35,373 nucleotides of DNA from Mucidula mucida (taxonomy: Eukaryota; Basidiomycota; Agaricomycetes; Agaricales; Physalacriaceae). Shown here piece after piece: positions 1-10,163 of the stretch. The stretch is from positions 1 to 35,373 of the forward strand of contig JADNYV010000351.1 in the NCBI GenBank assembly GCA_015501055.1, in the 5' to 3' direction. A model generated the notes under the pieces. The model was not told the origin of the DNA and ran no database searches. It saw only the letters and a program-made list of their open reading frames with translations. Within the stretch, counting starts at the first letter, position 1; every line of letters starts with the position of its first letter. Both the position numbers and the translations under genes were made by a program.

Positions 1-1089
1 AAAGTGGGGATATGGGTGATGCGGATTTGGATGAAACGGGTGAGGGAATAGAGGTTTGGATGAATAGGGAGGGATCGCCTAGATCTGAAATAGAGTCCAG
101 GACTTGGTAGGGTGGGGAATGATGATGTGTATCGTAAGGTAAGTAAAGTAGGTAGGTATCGTAACTGTCTACGCTATTTTACCGACTACTGACTACGTAT
201 CTACGGAGCCCAAGAGCTCGTCACAAGTTCGCAATTGCCCAGCCGACGTCCCTCTGGTGTGAGGTAAGCCGAAGTTTTCCTGGAACGGGGGTTGACCCGT
301 AAACAGCGCCCACTGAAGTGCAACTGCCAAAAGTTCGTTCTCGTGAGAGCGGCTACTTCCAGCACCCGAGGCAGTTATCTCTAACTGTTAGCCGGCGCTA
401 CTGGGACCAATACACACGTATGCGGACGTGCGCTGGAATTAGGAATCCGTCGATCTGTAAACAGGGAAAGGGAATAGGGGAATGTGCGATGATCAAACAG
501 CGAAGTGCTGATTGACGATCAGGGATGTGTGGTAGGTGGTAGAAAGTAGTTCCGATCTTCTGTTAGCGACTGACTAAGCCACGAGACTCAACCAGGTACC
601 ACAGCAAGAACTGAAAGAGAAAACGTTCGCGTTCGTAAGACTAGGCTAGGCCAGGTGTATAAACGAGATCGGAACTAAAGTACAATGATACTACACTACT
701 GCTTATATACTATTAAGTCTGTGTTTGAAGCTCCTTGTCCATACGCGTTTCCACTAGGGATGCTCCACGCCCTTGACCCAGTGTTGTATGCTACTAGTCC
801 GTGAAACCATTAAATACGAGTGGTGACTGCATGTAAGTAATAATACTGGAACGACCATGTGTACTACGAGTGTCGGTGGTGTGTATACAATAGGGAGTCC
901 ATGAGGTATCGGCATGTATGATGTCATCCATGTGTTGGGCGTGTGTCCGACATGAGTACGGCTTCGGTAATGAAAAGGGGTATGATTGGTGACGAAACAG
1001 ATGATGAAACGGTCCGTTGGTTGATAAGACAAGGCTCCCGATAAGATATGATAAGATGTGAAAATGTGAAAATATGGCGATTCATAACA
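1..1089 (-). mobile_element. Ty3/gypsy chromovirus copy, 5' end only (LTR plus leader), running off the left edge
   Basis: Read on the minus strand, this is a 529-bp LTR (1089 down to 561) followed by about 560 bp that match the untranslated leader of the full-length element at 19185-19750. The gag start would lie just left of the window, so whether the body is intact is unknown. It belongs to the same family as the elements at 6138-6666 and 18656-25166 but differs from the latter at scattered bases, so it is an older or different insertion. The primer-site motif AGATCGGAACT follows the LTR here too, at 548-558. The target duplication can be read on one side only (CATAA at 1090-1094). Confidence 0.9.
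561..1089 (-). repeat. 529-bp LTR (5' LTR of the left-edge element)
   Basis: On the minus strand it begins TGTTATGAATCGCC and ends GTCGCTAACA, giving the TGTTA...TAACA terminal inverted repeat also seen in the other three copies. Its length equals that of the LTRs at 6138, 18656 and 24638. It carries the R-start motif as AGTTCCGATCT, an exact complement of the primer site in the leader. Confidence 0.92.
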
Positions 1090-1587
1090 CATAATAGATA
1101 TTTGCCCGCTCAACCGCCCAGTTCACAGCCTCCCGCCAACAGACAAAGAAGAAGCATTTCAGCAATCCTACCCCCACAAGCTGCCCAGTCCTCCAATCCA
1201 TGTCGCTCTCCGTTGAGACGTTCCACATGTGGCGGTAAGGATAGTACGGGTCCATCTGGTCTGTGGAAAGAGTAGGAAAGACCGCGAAGTGGGGAATACG
1301 GTCGTCGTAGAACTGTGGCGCACATGTCGGGTCATGAGCGCCAAAGTGTCCCTTGGCACAGACTTGAACGGGTCCCGTAGGTGGTGCTGGAATGTTGGGG
1401 GCGTCCATTAACAATGTGATGAAATGTCGGCCGTTGGGTGCCAGACTACCAATGCGCCCGTCATTTGCATTCAACTCAACTACAAGGAATTGTGTAGGAA
1501 TGCGGAAAATAATATGTTGGACTCACCATTCTCACGCGGCCGATTGACCAGCAAGTCCTTGGGCTGGAATTTATTCTTTGGAGGCAT
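1090..1587 (-). pseudogene. uncharacterised gene cut by the Ty3/gypsy insertion (5' part only)
   Basis: Exon 1 (1587-1527) starts MPPKNKFQPKDLLVNRPREN. A 47-bp intron (1526-1480) has a GTGAGT donor and a TTGTAG acceptor and a phase-1 junction. Exon 2 then runs open from 1479 to 1090 and includes VYDD-like APQFYDDRIPHFAVF, DQMDPYYPYRHMW and a WAVERANIYYV stretch, about 150 residues in all. The start is supported by an in-frame TGA just upstream. At 1089/1090 the frame runs into the LTR and stops within two codons, so the 3' part should lie beyond the element, left of the window. No function is recognised; the DQMDPxxPYRxMW pattern looks like a repeated Agaricomycete hypothetical family, but that is recollection and not a search. 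The gene and the inserted element have the same orientation. Confidence 0.6.
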
Positions 1588-2340
1588 GCCGTCCACCTGC
1601 AGTCACATCGGGAGTGGCGTCCAAAAATGGGGAAGTAGTCTCTTGAGGCAGGAGAACAATTGTTCTGCGGCCAGGCGGAGCACTTGAAGTGCTGCACCGG
1701 TTTGAGAGGCAACAGAGGAGGAAATAAATTCCTGTGTCTAGGAAGGGGGAGCGAAAAAGAGCAGAGGCGGCACCAACAAGGAGGAGCAAGGAGTGATGAG
1801 AGGGACGGCGGACTGGGCTGAATTGGGACTTAGATGATTCTGGACCTTTCTATTTGGTCCTGTTGTCCAAGGGGCTTCAGAACTTTTGATTTGATCATAC
1901 AAGTCTAGACGGGTCAGGTCTGCCTCCCACCATCATCCGCCCTTGCCCGCCCCTCTCCTCCTCTTTTTTCTCTCTGCCCAACGCAACGGACGACCAAGGA
2001 TCAGGGATTTAGTCCCTTTTCCGCCTTAGATTGAACTTTATGTTCATTCTGCCCTCCTCAACGGCCGGGACTATATGTCCCTGCTGTTCTTTTGGATTTT
2101 TGGACGCCTTATCAATGGCAATCCGTATGGTAAAGGAATTTCTTTGCCGTCTTGAGATGCTGATTTGTCTGTAGTGTGGCACCTAACCCGGATTGACTAC
2201 ACTCCGCCCTGGTAGAGTACTTCTTCCTCTACTTATGTTCTTCTATGCAATCTGCTGACATGTCTACCTACATTATGCCTTCTCATATGCCTTATACTTA
2301 GAAATATCAATTGTTTTATGATTTTTTACTATGTATTGTA
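1588..2340. other. no gene identified
   Basis: Only short unsupported open frames on either strand. There is a C/T-rich stretch near 1920-1980 and a more AT-rich end near 2280-2340. It may contain the promoter of the interrupted minus-strand gene whose start codon is at 1587. Confidence 0.5.
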
Positions 2341-2515
2341 AGATTCAGCGAGTACTCGCGAGTTGATTCGCAAGTACTCGCTGAACTTGTGTAACTCAAC
2401 TCGTTCAAACTCGAGTCACTAAGACTTGAGTCACATGACGAGTGATGAACACTAGTTTAGGGTCACAAGTACTCGCCCGGCGAGTTTCGAGTCAACTCAA
2501 GTAAGTACTCGTGGT
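2341..2515. repeat. CGAGTACT-rich palindromic repeat segment
   Basis: A perfect 13-bp inverted repeat (TTCAGCGAGTACT at 2344-2356, complement at 2373-2385) forms a hairpin with a 16-base loop. Further CGAGT/ACTCG motifs continue to about 2512. The same motif is dense in the subterminal parts of the hAT-like element at 18430-18625 and 25410-25565, so this may be a stray end of a related element. The ends of the segment were not resolved. Confidence 0.5.
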
Positions 2516-3191
2516 GCTCTCTAATCTCTGTGAGCATGTGCTTTGCGCCCAAACATGTCTTGCGGTCGAGAGAGTCAACCTTTGCCATCCAAGCCGCAAG
2601 TGTCTCTCCTTAAGTCGCATCTGCGGTACCGTTCTCCAGCTTAGAACCGAGATCCTTGAGGTGGGCGTTTTGTTTGAAGTCGTTCATCGCTGTGGCCGTG
2701 ACTTGTCACATGTTTGCCTTCATTATGAACACCAACTATGTGTTGTTCATAAAAGAGGCGGTGTCCGTGAGGCGACAATTGTCACTGGTAAGTTTTTTGG
2801 AGAACTGGATGAAGGGCTGGTCTTCTTCCTGCCTGACTTTGCAGATATTGTCCTTGTGATCAATGTGCCAGTTATTGGTTAAGAAATGTTCGGTCATCAT
2901 GGCGACAAAGTTGGCGAGTGTCATCGCATTAAAAGTGTTGGGAGCCGTAAGATACCAATTGTTTAGTTCACTACAGTTGGCAAATCCCGGCGCAAGGAGG
3001 GAGATCACGGTTGTGTCGGTGGTGACAGCTTTTGCTGAGTAGCGTGCTGCGAGCCAGTTGACAGAGCAGGCTGACCAGTTTTGTATAATAGCAATGTGGT
3101 CAACATCGCCAGGGGTGACTACAGGTGGTTCGCCACGTCTACCAGGCAACACGTGGGGCGGAGGTCCTTTATTGTTGGTGACAGACGACAT
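2511..3191 (-). pseudogene. decayed retrotransposon gag-like gene
   Basis: The minus strand is open from MSSVTNNKGPPPHVLPG at 3191 down to a TAG at 2738-2736 (151 aa). The same frame then continues with protein-like sequence (LVFIMKANM, AMNDFKQNAHLKDL, ETLAAWMAKVDSLDRK) across further stops TGA (2708-2706) and TAA (2612-2610). The pattern of acidic and Gln-rich contact residues followed by a KANM/LxxWxxKxxxLD segment resembles Gag proteins of basidiomycete Ty3/gypsy elements. No protease or reverse transcriptase follows downstream, so this is an isolated relic. Each of the three stops can be explained by one C-to-T change on the coding strand (CAG, CGA, CAA). Confidence 0.55.
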
Positions 3192-3829
3192 GGTGTAGTA
3201 TGAGGAGTCGGTGTCAGAGGAGAGTGATGCAGGAGACGACAGTGGGACGGTTTGGTGAGAGGTGATAATGATGGCAATGGTGTACGTGTGCGTGTTTGCT
3301 GTCTATGTTATGGAGGACCACGGACAGAGGTTACTTTACGTCCAGGGAGTGGGGCAACCGTCTTATTGCTTATAACGTGTCACCCAAATAAGGCAGCATC
3401 CAGGCTTTTTCTAACAATAATATGGCGGAGGCAGTAAAGGCGTTAATGGCAATGGAGACAGTAAAGGCAATAAGGCGATGAGACAATTTGGTAATGGCAG
3501 ACGGTTAACGGCGGCAGGCAGCAAGACAACTAACAACAGCAACAACAATTCAGACTCGTCCGAAGGTTTAAAAAAAAGTGAAAGGATGGAATGTTCTCAC
3601 TAGAGAAAACTCACAGACACACAAGCAACCTGGAATGAGTTGTATTGTCGAAGTTGAGTAAGGTAATATGATGATGGTGATAGAGGAGAGGGAGAGAAGA
3701 ACTATGTTTGTGCCCCAATATATATATATCTAAATATAGTAGTACTAAATAGGAAGGTGATTGTGTGGTTCGTGAAGTGTGGTAAGGCGCTCGCCTTATA
3801 CTTAACGTCCTTTTGTATACTACACCATA
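3192..3829. other. no gene identified; loose GGCAATGG-type repetitiveness
   Basis: 3400-3540 on the plus strand contains irregular repeats of GGCAATGG/GGCAGTAAAGG units. 3700-3740 is AT-rich (TATATATATCTAAATATAG). No coding signature or RNA gene was seen. Confidence 0.4.
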
Positions 3830-6800
3830 CATCAAGCTGGTTGTTGAATAATTGTGAATCTGTCAAATACGAGAGCAACATTTGCCAGTTCTGCAATATG
3901 TTTTGCCTTCTTTGCTGCCCTTGTTGCAACTTTGACTCGCCTCTCTGATGCCTTCTTCTGCATAAAACTCAACCAAATTAATGTGTCGCTTCCGCTCTTT
4001 GCCACTTTGATCAGCTATTTGTGCCATTCTCCTCAGCTATGCATGATCCTTCTCACTTAATTTTGCATCCATAAAGTCTTAAGTTACATTATGATAAAAC
4101 ATAGCATGGGCCATGAAATGACCAATGGAGGTTGCTTGCTCTTGTGCTCAATGACACCACATCCTGAGAAGTCCTTTATTCACATCATTGGTGCAGGGCA
4201 TAAAAACCAATTTAAATTCCTCCTTTGTTGCAGTAGATATGATTCCTCCGGCATTAAACTCCTCTGTGAAGCAAATCAGAGTCTTCAGTGTGCCCTGAAG
4301 GAAGGTTATAAACAGCAAAACTAGATGTGGAAGATCTTTGTGGTAAAATAGCATAAGAACTGTGTTCAGTGCAACTTCATTTAGCTAATGATCTTTGTCT
4401 TTAGACTCAAAAACTGCTCTATAATACAGATCCTTTGTCATCTCTCCATCATCTGTTTCAAAGATGAGTAGCGGATTGCAGATAAGGCAACAAATATGAG
4501 CAAGGAGGCAATGATGCAACAGTCCTTGTTCCAGCAAATTGAGGCCCTCAGTTCCTGGTCCACAAATAGCAAAGAAGTATGGTTTGCTGACAGCTAGGTA
4601 AAAGAGCACACCAACAGCAAGTTCAGAGAGTCTAGGCGGGTCATGTGAACCTTTGTAAATATTCCGCTCTAGATGATTGAAGGCTGCTTTTCCCTTTTTA
4701 TTGTGTATGTCTAACATGAATGAATAATACTTGGGAAGATATTTGAGGATTTGGCATACTGCGAGATATGTGGAGTAATACCAAGTATTGCTGACATCTA
4801 GGAATTGGGCAGGCTCTTTGGTCTTAATCTGAAACCAGTTGCAATGCTGATTCTAAGCACCTTTCTTATCGTCTTTATTGCAGAAGTATGCACTGGCAAG
4901 CTGTATAAACTTAACCGCACCACAAGTTGATGCTTGAACAGCTCGTTCAGCCCCTTCAGTATTACCAGTGGATATTGCAGCTAACTTTTTGCTGCATTGT
5001 TATCCTTGTTTGCTAAGAGAACTGGCAGCTCCAGTTTAAATAACTCCTAAAACTTTGCTGTTTATATGTAATCACCCACAACTGCATTCAACTCCTTGTG
5101 CATGCTACAACCACATCAGAAGAAGAGATTTAGCTTGTGTTTCTCTTCTGCTGAGAGCTTGTTGAAGCAGTTCTGACCTAGTTGTAGTGCACGTGCATTC
5201 ATCCTGGCCTTCATCAGAGTAGCTCGTTCAGCTGGCAACAAGTTATCTCATGCCACCTTTTCACCAGCTGATGTGATGCACTTCTCTTTTACACCAGCCA
5301 TTAGTGCATCAAGCTCCACTTTGCTCAAAGACAACAAATACTCTCATCCTAACTCCAGGCAAATTATCTCCTGTTTCCAGCTAAAGACCAAGCAAACAAG
5401 TTTCTTATAATTCTTTGCATAATCACTGTGCATGTCTTTAAGAATTTTTAGAATGGCAGTGACTGTGAGAATGAGTCCAGCACATTGACCAAATGGACTG
5501 CCGTTTAGGATATGAAGGATGTTGTTGAGGTAATCTTTACAATTCTTAAGCTGTGACTCTGAATCATGCAATAATGTTGAGGAGATAGAGAAATTGTGTG
5601 TTGCTGGTTTATCAGGCTGAGAAGGATTTTTGTAGTTTGGAACATGAAGAGTGATATGATTTGACTTGTAATTGATAGATTGATGTGATGTGGCATTGCC
5701 GCTTGCAACCATAGCTGAACACATGCTATCAATAAGATGCACAGAAGTATACCAGAAAGATATACCTTCTGCGCGAGACATCTCATACCCAAGCTAGAGC
5801 TTTGCAGCTATTCCGCCTTCAATAATTGCACAACTAACTGTTTGTTGCAACATCTTGCCAACAACCTTCAATCCAGCCGCCTCTCCAACTCCCAGGATAG
5901 CCTCTTTAACATGCGCCTGAGAATAACCAAAGCAAATAAGTTTTTGCACTAGGGCTTGTGCAGTTGCAGTGTAGACACCTTTCTGAACCAGCTTTCATGT
6001 TCTAAGAGCCTTAGTATCCTTCAGCAAGAGCTTGAGAGTCTTTTGTGTATTCTGTGCACACAAGAGTTTTCTGCTAAGAAGAGTAACATTCTGGTGTGAG
6101 TCTTAAAGATCAGAGCGTTTTTTGTTAATTATAGAGTTGTTAGCGACTGACTAAGCCACGAGACTCAACCAGGTACCACAACAAGAACTAAGGAAGAAAG
6201 TGTTTGTGTTCGTAAGACTAGGCTAGGCCAGGTGTATAAACGAGATCGGAACTAAAGTACAATGATACTACACTACTGCTTATATACTAGTAAGTCTGTG
6301 TTTGGGACTCCTTGTCCATACGCGTTTCCACTAGGGATGCCCCACGCCCTTGACCCAGTGTTGTATGCTACTAGTCCGTGAAACCATTAAATACGAGTGG
6401 TAACTGCATGTAAGTAAAAATACTGAAACAACCATGTGTGCTACGAGTGTTGGCGGTGTGTATACAATAGGGAGTCCATGAGGTATCGGCATGTATGATG
6501 TCATCCTTGTGTTGGGTGTGTGTCCAACATGAGTACGGCTTCGGTAATGAAAAGGAGTATGATCGGTGACGAAACAGATGATGAAACAGTCCGTTGGTTG
6601 ATAAGACAAGGCCCCCGATAAGATATGATAAGATGTGAAAATGTGAAAATATGGCGATTCATAACAAGAGTCACATTTGTCAATGGAGGCATGGAGGCAT
6701 TGAATTTCAGATGTGAGTTTCGAGTTTTCTTTGCAGCTATCCTTGAGCTCTGCAGTTTGGAGATGAAGCAAAGTCTTCAGAGAGTTGCTGGCCATCCTAC

Positions 6801-7190
6801 TGCATGAGAGACCACGTTGAGCAGTTCAAAGTTTGCTGTACCAAGTATCCTTTGTGTGCATGTTCTTCTGCAGGCTGCAACACACTGAGGCAAGGTCCAA
6901 CTTGGAGCAAGCAAGATCCCGTCAAAGAGCAGTGACATCCTTTGTTAATCCAGCAGCAATTTGTGCTTCCAGATCTATCCTTGCTTCAGCATCTACAAGT
7001 TTTGCCTTCAAAGTCTCCAGATCTTTATTTGTTTGCGAGCACATAGCTGGTTTGGGTGATGGTGGTACCGTTGGCTTTGGTGACGGCGGAGGCTGGAGTG
7101 ACGCGTTTTCCTTGTTCTCCATTTGTCTTCTAGTGATCTCCCGCATATGCGCTTTCCGCTCATTCTTCAACCATTGTTCTGGTGGCATTG
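3830..7190 (-). pseudogene. decayed member of a repeated Agaricomycete gene family, interrupted by a solo LTR
   Basis: The likely start is MPPEQWLKNERKAHMREITR at 7188, followed by a coiled-coil-like stretch (SQTNKDLETLKAKLVDAEARI). After the solo LTR (6138-6666) the protein-like sequence goes on with many stops and frameshifts. Recognisable pieces are LGYEMSRAEGISFW and INYKSNHITLHVPNYKN near 5700, ESQLKNCKDYLNNILHILN near 5560, SDYAKNYKKLVCLVFSWKQE near 5400, FFGCGCSMHKELNAVVGDY near 5100, and FNHLERNIYKGSHDPPRLSE near 4660. The end is near a VEFYAEEGIREA/ANVALVFDRF remnant at about 3850. I recall similar long hypothetical proteins present in many copies in Agaricomycete genomes, with no function I can name. 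A mobile-element gene is possible but not shown. It is certainly non-functional here. Confidence 0.55.
6138..6666 (-). repeat. solo LTR of the Ty3/gypsy chromovirus family, with target duplication
   Basis: A 529-bp LTR in minus orientation, with ends TGTTA...TAACA. It is flanked by the perfect 5-bp direct repeat AGAGT at 6133-6137 and 6667-6671. No leader or internal sequence is attached, so it is what remains after LTR-LTR recombination removed the body of the element. The target was the decayed gene at 3830-7190. It carries the exact AGTTCCGATCT R-start motif on the minus strand. Confidence 0.95.
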
Positions 7191-7911
7191 TTATTGTTTC
7201 CGTCGTAAAATCAAGAGAAGTCGTGAAGTCAGTTCAAAGGAGTGTTGGCAATCAGATTAAAGCAGCAGAAAAGCAAGCTGCAGTAGAATAAGCAAGACAT
7301 CGGAGCCAGAAAGGGTATATGACGGTCGCGTTGACCGCGATCGTGGCGGATTGAACGAAAGACGCGAAGTGTCACACAGTGTCACACTGATTTGGCTGAG
7401 CCGGACGTGACAATGGAATATAACGCGCCTGAGGCAGCGGGCTGCTACAAAGTAAGAAACACAAATCTTCAGAATGGAGTTTTATTGACTTCTGATGTTG
7501 CACATTTGTTTTCTTATGTCTCAATTTTTTAAAAATGTTCGAATACACTGCTCATTATGAGATTTCAGCCCTATTGGTAGAACTGAACATGAACAAAAAA
7601 AAATCTGCTAAATCAAATACCTAAAGAATTATAGAAGAATGTTCGTCCTGTGCAAAATTTAAGGGCTCTGATGTCCAGAATCTGTTGTATTCGACTGTGT
7701 CAGTCGGATATGGCGGGGGCGGACCGTGGGAAAGGTAGCTGAACTCGGCCATTGCCCACCACCACCGTCAGTATTACAACCTGCACGCAACCTGCACGAA
7801 TAGAGTATTCCCAAGGTTTGAAGTGCTGAGCAATGTTCACTCATGGTACCAAAATCGCACAATGGGCATCTCATAGCAATACAAAGCAAGGAAACGGATC
7901 ATAAATCATCT
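7191..7911. other. intergenic; no gene identified
   Basis: This lies between the 5' end of the decayed minus-strand gene and the 3' end of the Sae2-like gene, so its right part probably holds the Sae2 3' UTR. There is a short tandem repeat GTGTCACACA/GTGTCACACT at about 7369-7388. A purine run (AAAAAAAA) is at about 7595. No RNA gene was seen. Confidence 0.4.
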
Positions 7912-10080
7912 CTACTTTCTCACATACCTCCCATCCTTTCCAACCTCATCCCACCTCTTCTCTCTCATAGCCCTCGCGCGCTCATTAATACTCTCCACCT
8001 CCTGCGTATCCGGGAACCCGATATTCCAATAATCCGGCGGTGTCCCTCCCTGCGCCCACTGATGACGATGGCGCGATATTCCCTTCTTCCTTTCGCGTCT
8101 CGGCGTCGTCAGCGGGGAGACCTTCTTGTTGGGTTCAGGGCTCTTCCACAGCGGCATACCCAGCCGTGGTGGTAACGGCCCAACACCCTCGTAGTAGTCT
8201 CGACAACACTCGCAGTCCCCGCCATGGAGATTTCGGCGTCTCTCCTTCCCGCGTACGACCTCCTCGTATGCATAATCAAGCCCTTCGTTTCGTGCTGGAT
8301 CAATGGTGAATGCAGCGTTGATCGTGGTGTTGTGCGCGTCGTGTTGTGGTGTAGCACCGCTATTGGAGTAACGCCCACGCCCTTTGTACTTGGAATAGTC
8401 GATACCCTCCGGGATCTTGGGTTTGGGTTTGAGCTTGGACGTCGATGCAGATGAAGAAGCGAGAGAAAAGTCCTCGACAGGCTCATTCTTCACAGCTAAT
8501 GGCCGAATCTTTGCACGCCGAGGGCTTGTCGAGAAACCCGTCCTAAGGCGTAATGGTTCTCGTGCTGGTAACTCTTCGCTGACACGCCGTTTCTTCGTGG
8601 GTCTATCGGGCAGGTCCATGTTCGTATCGAAGGGTGCTGTCAATCACAACATGAGAATCACGACAAAATTGAAGAACAGGCTACAGACATTTCGGTGGTG
8701 GAAGGATAGTTCTTTGATGGGCTACCAAGGTACGATAAGGACATGACAGGACATAGAGCAATGACACTTACTAGGTGAATCCCATAATCGTTTTCCTGAG
8801 ATAGGACCGGAAGCAAGAGGCGCTGAAAAGAGATCAGACAGTAGAAATGCTTGACACAGAAAGACGAACATTTCAACTTCGTTCCAGCATTCTTCTTCGG
8901 GCTGGATTCTACAATGCAAGTCAGTCAACGGCAGCACTCATAATAGCAAAGGCTTACGAGACAAGTCGAACGTGACTCGGCCGGGGGTCCTTCTTATTGG
9001 ACTTGACGCTCGACGACGCGCTTGTGGTCCTCGTATTGGACTGGATGCTGCTGACATTTGAGATTGTAGATAAGAAAGAGAAACCTACAAAGATACCTCC
9101 AGAGTCATCCTCGGTTTCAGAGTCGGAATCTGGCGCGAGTACTTGCGGTAATCGATATGGTCTATTGATTTTGTCGGACGGTGTCAAGGACTTTGAAGCC
9201 GTAACGTCTGTGGAAGCGGCAGTTAGGAAAGGTGATGACACCGTGCGACCGCGGGGAGGGTCAAGCAGACGTTTAGACGTGGATGCGATAGGTGGACATA
9301 GTGGGCGCGATGTCTTCCTTCGCGTCGGGCTGGCAGAAAGCGAGCGCTTATTAGCCTTGGGTCCAGGATCATTTTCCTTGTCCTCGCTCTCAGCCAGCAG
9401 CGCTACACAAAGGTCAGATAGTGAAATGTCAAGAGATGAGAATATAAACGTACCACCCTCCGCTGCAAGGACCTCTCGGATCATTTCAGGTGTCAAATCT
9501 GTAAGTCCGCGCAACTTTTTCTCCTTGTCGAGTATCGCCTTCTTAAAATTCTTCCATTTTTCCCAATCTTTCTTGTACCGCTCTCCTAGACGTTCCTTCT
9601 TGTTCAGTATCTCGTCATAACGGGATCGTACTTCAGCGACTTCTGCTTCCAATCTAGACAAAGGTTTGGCTTGAATGAAGATAATAAAAAAGGAAGATAA
9701 ACGTACGCCCGAATCGTCTTGCCTTGCGCGTGCTCCTTGGCTTCGGCGTCGTCCAATTTATCCTTCAATTCAGCATTCTCGCCTCTTATGCTTTCAATCT
9801 CTTTCCTAAGCCCTTCCACCAACTCGACGGTCCCCTTGTACGACACTTCGTGATCTGCTAGGTCCACGACTAGCAAAGCCTCCTGAAGATCCCTGAAACC
9901 GAGCGCCTGCGCGAACTGTTCTGCTTGTGCAGCCTCCGCATGTTTCGTCTTCATCATCGCCGCATTGGCTTGCTTGAGTCGCTCATAGCGGGCGTCGCGC
10001 GCGGCAAGCTCTGTACGATGTTTCTCGAGGACAGATTTGTCTCTCTCGCGCAATTTGGCTCCAGAAAAGGTCTCAGCCAT
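7912..10080 (-). CDS. Sae2/CtIP/Ctp1-family DNA end-resection factor, 8 exons, 606 aa
   Basis: It activates the Mre11-Rad50-Nbs1/Xrs2 nuclease to process double-strand break ends in the nucleus (family knowledge). Exons on the minus strand: 10080-9707, 9653-9454, 9402-9097, 9050-8958, 8908-8870, 8822-8772, 8721-8689 (33-bp micro-exon), 8636-7912. The seven introns are 53, 51, 46, 49, 47, 50 and 52 bp, all GT-AG, and all phases agree. The N-terminus (about residues 10-190) is a charged coiled coil, as expected for the oligomerisation region. The middle is Ser/Pro-rich with several SP/TP sites. The C-terminal Sae2 domain has CxxC (CECC, about 507-510), RHR (554-556) and YWNIGFPDTQ (568-577). 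Thr564 in GGTPPDYW aligns with the CDK site T847 of human CtIP, and Thr576 in FPDTQ with the T859 ATM/ATR site. VKNE at about 414-417 fits a SUMO consensus. The gene appears intact. The exon 3-7 junctions are my reconstruction and would benefit from RNA data. Confidence 0.88.
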
Positions 10081-10143
10081 CGGGAGATGGTGGTGGTCGG
10101 GAACAAAGCGATCGCGTGTGCAAACAAAGACCAAACAAATACG

Positions 10144-10149
10144 ACGCGT
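10144..10149. promoter_or_regulatory. MCB-type box (ACGCGT) upstream of the Sae2-like gene
   Basis: A palindromic ACGCGT lies 64 bp upstream of the start codon, and a palindromic CACGTG is at 10158-10163. MCB boxes bind MBF-type factors that drive G1/S genes, and ctp1 of fission yeast is cell-cycle regulated, so the site fits the gene. A six-base match can occur by chance, so this is a suggestion only. Confidence 0.3.
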
Positions 10150-10163
10150 CCCATAATCACGTG

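Noticed and set aside
318..515. 61-65 codon ORF (MQLPKVRSRESGYFQHP...), also present at 19242-19427 on the other strand
   Set aside because: It is antisense to the retroelement leader in both places. Its conservation follows from the copies being related; there is no independent coding sign.
8954..9100. Reading straight through GGIFVGFSFLSTISN and EMFVFLCQAFLLSDLF in the Sae2-like gene
   Set aside because: Both hydrophobic stretches are intron sequence: removing 46 and 47 bp with good GT-AG sites keeps the frame and gives Ser/Pro-rich sequence typical of the family.
8997..9620. 207-codon plus-strand ORF
   Set aside because: It lies antisense over exons 2-4 of the Sae2-like gene, whose splice phases and C-terminal motifs support the minus strand.
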